From: Bifidobacterium platyrrhinorum
GTDB taxonomy: Bacteria > Actinomycetota > Actinomycetes > Actinomycetales > Bifidobacteriaceae
Assembly: GCF_010667645.1 (NCBI RefSeq)
Contig: NZ_WHZV01000005.1
Coordinates: 104,884-168,883 of the forward strand
Length of the DNA stretch: 64,000 bases
Direction: 5' to 3'
The notes below the pieces were generated by a model that ran no database searches, was not told the origin of the DNA, and worked only from the letters and a program-made list of their open reading frames with translations. A program made the translations under genes and the position numbers. Shown one piece after another: positions 59,697 through 64,000 of this stretch (positions within the stretch are counted from its first letter, which is position 1; every line of letters starts with the position of its first letter).

Positions 59697-60691
59697 CAGG
59701 CCTGGACCTCCTTGTTCTCGAACGGTTCGTAGCCGGGCAGCTCGTCGCCCATCACGGTGCTTTCGAGGGCCATGCGCATGAGCATGCCGTTCTTCACCTG
59801 CTCGAAGTAGGCGGCGCGCGGGTCGTCGTCGACCTCGACGGCGATCTCGTTGACGCGCGGCAACGGGTGCAGCACGGCCATGTGCTCTTTGGCCAGGGCG
59901 AGCTTGTCCTCGTCGAGGATGTACGTGTCGCGCAGGCGCAGGTAGTCGTCCTCGTTGAAGAAGCGCTCCTTCTGCACACGGGTCATGTACAGCACGTCGA
60001 GGTCGCCGATCACGGAGACCAGGTCCTTGACCTCCACGTAGGAGCAGGACGGGGTGGCGTCGATGCGGTCGAGCACGTACTGCGGGGTCTTGAGCTCGTC
60101 GGGGCTGATGAGCACGAAACGCACGTTGCCGAAGCGGCACAGCGTCTCGATGAGCGAGTGCACGGTGCGGCCGAACATGAGGTCGCCGCACAGGCCGACG
60201 GTCAGGTCGGTGACGCGGCCGAAACGCGACTGCAGGGTGGCGAGGTCGGCGAGCGTCTGCGTGGGGTGCATGTGGCCGCCGTCGCCCGCGTTGATGACAG
60301 GCACGGAGGCGGCGCGGGAGGCGACGAGCGCCGCGCCTTCCTTCGGGTGGCGGATCGCCACCACGTCCACGTAGTTGGACACGGTCTTCAGGGTGTCGGC
60401 GATGGATTCGCCCTTGGTGACGGAGGCGAGCTGCGCGCCGGCGAAGCCGATCACCTTGCCGCCGAGACGCAGCATCGCGGTCTCGAAGCTCAGACGCGTG
60501 CGGGTGGAGGGCTCGTAGAAGAGCGTGGCCAGCACCCTGCCGTCGCAGGCGTGCGCCACTTCCCTGCGGTGCGCATCGATGTACTGCGCCTTGTGCAGCA
60601 GATCGGTGATCTGGGGGATGGAAAGATCATCGAGCGAAATGACGCTCTTGCCAAGCATCGGCGTCTCCGCCGGTTCCTGTTCAGTTGACAC
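59696..60691 (-). CDS. pyrB: Aspartate transcarbamoylase catalytic subunit
   Basis: Joins carbamoyl phosphate and aspartate, first committed step of pyrimidine synthesis. 331 residues. Carbamoyl phosphate site FYEPSTRTRLSFE and HPTQTLADL; aspartate loop YMTRVQKERF; VLHPLPRVNEI near the C-terminus. Start is a GTG at 60691 with AAAGGTGAGCC ahead. First gene of pyrB-I-C-F-K-D-E; carbamoyl phosphate synthetase genes are not in the window. A TATAGT box at 60746-60751 is the likely -10. Confidence 0.96.
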   Translation of the reverse strand: MSTEQEPAETPMLGKSVISLDDLSIPQITDLLHKAQYIDAHRREVAHACDGRVLATLFYEPSTRTRLSFETAMLRLGGKVIGFAGAQLASVTKGESIADTLKTVSNYVDVVAIRHPKEGAALVASRAASVPVINAGDGGHMHPTQTLADLATLQSRFGRVTDLTVGLCGDLMFGRTVHSLIETLCRFGNVRFVLISPDELKTPQYVLDRIDATPSCSYVEVKDLVSVIGDLDVLYMTRVQKERFFNEDDYLRLRDTYILDEDKLALAKEHMAVLHPLPRVNEIAVEVDDDPRAAYFEQVKNGMLMRMALESTVMGDELPGYEPFENKEVQA

Positions 60692-60745
60692 GGCTCACCT
60701 TTCGTGCGTGAAACGGACAAGGTGGCCACTAGCGTGACCTATCCG

Positions 60746-60751
60746 ACTATA
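60746..60751 (-). promoter_or_regulatory. Likely -10 of the pyr operon
   Basis: TATAGT on the minus strand, 55 bases before the pyrB start; no good -35 is visible. The leader is too short for a PyrR-type attenuator and shows no terminator hairpin. Confidence 0.5.
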
Positions 60752-60852
60752 GACCATTTCTCCGACGCACGCCGCACGACCCGTCCCCCCGCGCGTCACC
60801 CTCCGTTCACCTTGCGTGGGCGTGCGGAGGATCCTCCGCACGCCATACGCGC

Positions 60853-60858
60853 TACAGT
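60853..60858 (+). promoter_or_regulatory. TACAGT -10 directly before the RpiR gene
   Basis: TACAGT, eight bases, then ATG at 60867. No ribosome site is present, so a leaderless transcript is likely. Confidence 0.55.
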
Positions 60859-60866
60859 ACGTTTCC

Positions 60867-61631
60867 ATGTTCACCTTCGAGCAGTTGGAACACTGCAACC
60901 GCACCGAGCTCGCGATCTGCCGGTTCGTCTCCGCGCATCCCGAGGCCGCGGCGTACATGTCCGTGCGCGAGCTGGCGGCGGCCACGTACGTCTCGCCGTC
61001 TACGGTGATGCGCTGGTGCGCGCGGATGGGATTCGACGGGTTCGACGCGTTCAGACGGGCCGCCCGCACCGCCGCCAAACGTCCGGAGCAGGGTCCCGTC
61101 CCGCAGGCCGATCTGGGCGAGTTGTCGTTGTTCTTCTCCCGCGCCGACTCCCCCGCGTTCGAGGCGATGCTCGGCGAGGCGGTTTCGTTGCTGGAGAAGG
61201 CCGACCCGATCGTCTTCATCGGCGAAGGGTCGTCCGGCACGATCGCCGACTACGGCGCGCGCCTGTTCGCGAATCTCGGCCTGTTCGCCATCGGGTTGAC
61301 GGACGCGTTCTATCCGTCCGGGACGTTCGCCCGGCCGGGCATGGCGGTCGTCGCCGTGTCGGAGAGCGGAGAGACGCCGAAGCTGTTGGAGACGGTGGAG
61401 GGCTTCGCCTCGCGCGGCGCGAGGCTCCTCGCGCTGACGAACACGCCCGGCAGCACGCTGGCGGGGATGTGCGACTGGTCGTTCGCCGCCGGTCTCGCGT
61501 CTGAACGCGTCAACGGCGGCTACAACGCGACCAGCCAACTGCCAGCCGTGTTCGTCATCGAATCGTTGGCCCGCCGTCTCGTCAGGCCGCGCTCCGATCC
61601 GGGTCGGTCCGATCGGCCCCGTTCCCGTTGA
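60867..61631 (+). CDS. RpiR-family transcriptional regulator
   Basis: 254 residues. N-terminal helix-turn-helix of the RpiR type (residues 1-75: AAATYVSPSTVMRWCARMGF) and a SIS sugar-phosphate-binding domain (about 100-240: PIVFIGEGSSGTIADYGARL, VAVSESGETPKLL). Such regulators sense sugar phosphates and control sugar uptake or amino-sugar genes. The target is not obvious; the pyr operon is divergent, and two sugar O-acetyltransferase genes converge from the other side. The last 50 bases overlap the convergent gene at 61582. Starts after a TACAGT box without a ribosome site. Confidence 0.9.
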   Translation: MFTFEQLEHCNRTELAICRFVSAHPEAAAYMSVRELAAATYVSPSTVMRWCARMGFDGFDAFRRAARTAAKRPEQGPVPQADLGELSLFFSRADSPAFEAMLGEAVSLLEKADPIVFIGEGSSGTIADYGARLFANLGLFAIGLTDAFYPSGTFARPGMAVVAVSESGETPKLLETVEGFASRGARLLALTNTPGSTLAGMCDWSFAAGLASERVNGGYNATSQLPAVFVIESLARRLVRPRSDPGRSDRPRSR

Positions 61632-62211
61632 TCGGCCGCAGCACGCGGCACGGGTTGCCCACGGCGACCACGTCCGCGGGGATGTCGCGCGTGACGACCG
61701 AACCGGCGCCGATCACCGTCCCGTCGCCGATGGTGACGCCCGGCAGCACGATGACGCCGCCTCCCAGCCAGCAGCCACGCCCGATGCGGATCGGCCTGGC
61801 GTACGTGTTCCACCGGTAGTGCGCGTCGCCCGGCTTCCAGCCTTCCGCGAGCCGGTCCGCGAGCTCCACCGGATGCGTGGCCGTGTACAGCTGCACGTTC
61901 GATGCGATGAGCGTGTCCGATCCGATGTCGATCGTGTTGCAGTCGACGAACGTGCAGTTCATGTTGACGGACACGTTGCCGCCGATGCGGATGTTGCGCC
62001 CGTAGTCGCAGATGAACGGCAGACCGACGGACACGTTCTCGCCGATCGAGCCGAACAGCGATTCGAGGATCTCCCGTTTGCGCTCCTTCGCGTCGTACGG
62101 GAGCTGGTTGTATTCGGCGAGCAGCCGTCGCGCCGTGTTCTTGTAGTCGAGGAATACCGGATCGTGGCAGTCGTAGATCTCCCCCGCCATGCACTTGTCG
62201 AGTTCGTCCAT
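61582..62211 (-). CDS. Sugar O-acetyltransferase (LacA/Maa type), copy 1
   Basis: 209 residues: an N-terminal Maa domain (GEIYDCHDPVFLDYKNTARRL) and a left-handed beta-helix built from hexapeptide repeats (about 75-190; IGRGCWLGGGVIVLPGVTIG). The catalytic histidine is in YTATHPVELADR. Acetylates a galactoside, maltose or similar sugar with acetyl-CoA; the acceptor is unknown. Start 62211 follows GAGAGGACG, ten bases after the stop of copy 2, so the two are one unit. Overlaps the RpiR gene tail by 50 bases. Confidence 0.92.
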   Translation of the reverse strand: MDELDKCMAGEIYDCHDPVFLDYKNTARRLLAEYNQLPYDAKERKREILESLFGSIGENVSVGLPFICDYGRNIRIGGNVSVNMNCTFVDCNTIDIGSDTLIASNVQLYTATHPVELADRLAEGWKPGDAHYRWNTYARPIRIGRGCWLGGGVIVLPGVTIGDGTVIGAGSVVTRDIPADVVAVGNPCRVLRPINGNGADRTDPDRSAA

Positions 62212-62221
62212 CGTCCTCTCC

Positions 62222-62851
62222 TCACTCGGTCACATCGAGGCGGCGGTCGTGCCAATAGTATTCGCGGTCGTGTTCGCCGATCGGACGCACCACCTTGCAC
62301 GGCACGCCCATGGCGACGACGCCCGCGGGAATGTCGCGCGTGACGACCGAACCGGCGCCGATCACGCTGTCGTCGCCGATGGTGACGCCCGGCAGGATGC
62401 TCACGTTGGAGCCGACCCACACGTTGCGTCCGATATGCACGGGCAGCGCGTACGTGTAGTGGTGTTCGCGCAGGATCGGCAGGATCGGGTGGCCCGCGGT
62501 GGCGATGGTAACCGACGGGCCGAACATCGCGTAGTCGCCGATCCATATCTCCGCATCGTCGACCATGCTCATGAACGCGTTGATGTAGATGCCCTTGCCG
62601 AGGTGCACGCGCCGGCATCCGTTGTTCGCATGCAATGGCGCCTCGATATGCACGCCTTCGCCGACCTCGGCGCACATCCCTTTGAGCAGTTCGGCACGGC
62701 GGTCCTGTTCGGTGGGTTTGGTCCGGTTGTACTCCCACAGCTTGTCCTGCCATGCGAGCTGTCCGTCCATGACGGCCGGGTCGTCGTAGTGGTACGGCAG
62801 TCCCGCGTCCTTGCGCGCCACGTTGTCCATCGTCTCCCGCGTATCGTCCAT
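62222..62851 (-). CDS. Sugar O-acetyltransferase (LacA/Maa type), copy 2
   Basis: 209 residues, same length and layout as the downstream gene: Maa domain (LPYHYDDPAVMDGQLAWQDK) then hexapeptide beta-helix with histidine in TIATAGHPILPILRE and IGRNVWVGSNVSILPGVTIG. A 35-base stretch of DNA is identical between the two copies (62331-62365 and 61682-61716), so they arose by duplication or were homogenised. Start 62851 (MDDTRETMD) follows GCGAGGGACACGC; the longer upstream frame lacks support. Confidence 0.92.
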   Translation of the reverse strand: MDDTRETMDNVARKDAGLPYHYDDPAVMDGQLAWQDKLWEYNRTKPTEQDRRAELLKGMCAEVGEGVHIEAPLHANNGCRRVHLGKGIYINAFMSMVDDAEIWIGDYAMFGPSVTIATAGHPILPILREHHYTYALPVHIGRNVWVGSNVSILPGVTIGDDSVIGAGSVVTRDIPAGVVAMGVPCKVVRPIGEHDREYYWHDRRLDVTE

Positions 62852-63183
62852 GCGTGTCCCTCGCCTTCCGTCCGATTCGCCGCGAAGCCGCGGCACGCCT
62901 CCTATGGTAGCGTTGCCATGGTTCACGGGGGCCTCCCGCCGGCCATCCGGTACGTTCCGTTCCGGATCGGGAACGGATGAACGCGCCCGCCGCCTTCGAA
63001 TGCACGAAATCATCGGACAGGGTGACGAACCGCTACCTGCGCGTCGGTCCGGGATGGTGGAAGATCATCGGTCTGTGGTGACGACCGGGTTCCCTCTACA
63101 CTGAAGACACTGAAGGAAAACGTGCGTCGCGTGTCACAGTTGGCATGCGACGCACGCCCATGCGAGACAGGGAGGGAACGATC

Positions 63184-63825
63184 ATGCGCCTCAGTTCGGT
63201 GAACCGTATCGAAACCATCACGGCGGACGGCGACGGGAAGGCGGCCGACGACCGTCTGTTCGTCATGTTTCATGGCTACGGCAACGATGAGCGCGAGATG
63301 ATCCGCGTCATCGAGGGCGTGTATGCGGGGACAGGACGGTCCCCAAGCTACCTGTCGTTCCATGGCACCTACGACCGCGACTACATGGGCGGCGCCTACT
63401 GGTATCCGGACGGGTGCGGTGTCGAGGAGCGACGCCGGGAGTGCTCGGAGGTGGGAGACGCGGTGGTCTCGCTGCTGGATTCTCCGATGTTCGCGTCCCG
63501 GCGGAAGATTCTCATCGGATTCTCGCAGGGCGGCTACATGTCCTACCGCATCGTGCGCGAACACCCCGGCGTGTTCGACGCGGCGATTCTGATGAGCCCC
63601 TCGTTCAAAGGCGAGGAGACGACGAATGGCGCAATGATCGCCGGCGATACACGTTTCCTGCTGCTCTACGGTTCCAAGGACCGTACGATTCCCCTCGACG
63701 ACCAGCGCACGGCGCAACGCGTGCTCGAAGCGACCGGCCGTCTCGAAACCCATGAATACCCCGACATGGGCCACGCCATCAACGAGGCGGAGATCGAGGA
63801 CATCCGAAAGTTCATTGAACTTTGA
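63184..63825 (+). CDS. Alpha/beta hydrolase, carboxylesterase/phospholipase-like
   Basis: 213 residues. The nucleophile is S114 in LIGFSQGGYMS, the acid is in YGSKDRTIPLDD and the histidine in YPDMGHAINEAE, giving a complete triad; HGYGNDEREM near residue 30 forms the oxyanion loop. Fits the small carboxylesterase/acyl-protein thioesterase family; no signal peptide, so cytoplasmic. Start 63184 (MRLSSVNR) follows GGGAGGGAACGATC; ATGs upstream are less well placed. Convergent with the rRNA operon. Confidence 0.85.
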   Translation: MRLSSVNRIETITADGDGKAADDRLFVMFHGYGNDEREMIRVIEGVYAGTGRSPSYLSFHGTYDRDYMGGAYWYPDGCGVEERRRECSEVGDAVVSLLDSPMFASRRKILIGFSQGGYMSYRIVREHPGVFDAAILMSPSFKGEETTNGAMIAGDTRFLLLYGSKDRTIPLDDQRTAQRVLEATGRLETHEYPDMGHAINEAEIEDIRKFIEL

Positions 63826-63878
63826 ACTTCACCCAGTCCGGGTGTTCCGGTTTGTTTTGTGTTTGTGTGGGTATGGGT

Positions 63879-63911
63879 GGACCCCCGGGAGCTGTGCTCT
63901 ACCGGGGGTCC
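63879..63911 (-). terminator. Inverted repeat after the rRNA operon
   Basis: GGACCCCCGG (63879-63888) and CCGGGGGTCC (63902-63911) are perfect arms with a 13-base loop, 12 bases past the end of 5S rRNA. It may terminate the rRNA operon and also the esterase gene from the other side. No clear T-run on the minus strand. Confidence 0.7.
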
Positions 63912-63922
63912 AGTATGTTAAT

Positions 63923-64000
63923 AGCGGCGACGTGCTACTCTCCCACGCCCTGTCGGGTGCAGTACCATCGCCGTGCAAGGCCTTAGCTTCCGGGTTCGGA
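63923..64000 (-). rRNA. rrf: 5S ribosomal RNA (3' part)
   Basis: The minus strand reads CCGAACCCGGAAGCTAAGGC at the window edge and continues through GATGGTACTGC and GGGAGAGTAGCACGTCGCCGC, the conserved 3' two thirds of actinobacterial 5S rRNA. The 5' part, and presumably 23S and 16S, lie to the right. The exact mature end is approximate within two or three bases. Confidence 0.93.

Noticed and set aside
56070..59732. A 1220-codon plus-strand frame opposite the pyr operon
   Set aside because: It spans four well-identified pyr genes and their gaps on the other strand.

Overview
The window reads as chromosomal DNA of a high-GC Bifidobacterium or a very close relative; the species cannot be fixed from sequence alone. 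The main reasons are adjacent transketolase and transaldolase genes (the bifid shunt), the actinobacterial order uvrC-aroE-rapZ-whiA-pgk-tpiA-secG, the [16 protein letters not shown] cluster, a CIRCE element beside hrcA, an actinobacterial-type LexA box in front of uvrA, and frequent GTG/TTG starts with stop/start overlaps. No prophage, insertion sequence, CRISPR array or tRNA gene was seen.

Layout. 1-5730: truncated hrcA, CIRCE, tkt, tal and brnQ. 5746-30219: one long block, all on the minus strand. Read in transcription order it holds an ECF-type importer (S, T and a fused double ATPase), a three-gene SMC-like set related to Wadjet JetABC, uvrA, uvrC, aroE, rapZ, whiA, pgk, tpiA, secG, a lactate/malate-type dehydrogenase with a HAD phosphatase, a helix-turn-helix/aminotransferase fusion, and a carboxymuconolactone decarboxylase family gene. 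30496-41332: mixed strands and more accessory content, with an unrecognised gene, an aminotransferase, an ABC-F protein, NAD(P)HX repair, a HAD hydrolase, a LysR regulator, a tandem pair of coiled-coil membrane proteins, a lipase-like protein and a 64-residue membrane protein. 41352-46294: chromosome segregation genes (scpB, scpA, parA, xerD) and the infC-rpmI-rplT translation operon. 46295-54048: asnB, a fused transporter-like/spermidine-synthase-like protein, thiN, gap, ybaK and a zinc-ribbon membrane protein. 54235-60691: a complete UMP pathway operon from aspartate transcarbamoylase onward (pyrB-I-C-F-K-D-E). 60867-64000: an RpiR regulator, two tandem sugar O-acetyltransferases, an esterase and the 3' end of a 5S rRNA gene on the minus strand, so an rRNA operon lies to the right.

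How the parts work together. tkt, tal, gap, pgk, tpiA and ldh cover most of the carbon rearrangement and lower glycolytic steps of the bifid shunt. uvrA/uvrC are excision repair, with uvrA apparently under LexA. The JetABC-like set has intact ATPase motifs but no JetD nuclease gene beside it. It sits in the same window as the partners of the housekeeping Smc complex, ScpA and ScpB, so the cell appears to carry two SMC-type systems.

The most interesting items are the JetABC set without JetD, the helix-turn-helix/aminotransferase fusion with a palindrome in front of its start, a group of genes whose start codon lies 7-9 bases after a TAnnnT box (candidate leaderless mRNAs, including a divergent pair with only 29 bases between start codons), a 23-bp perfect inverted repeat between uvrA and uvrC, and an infC gene with no ordinary start codon at the conserved N-terminus.
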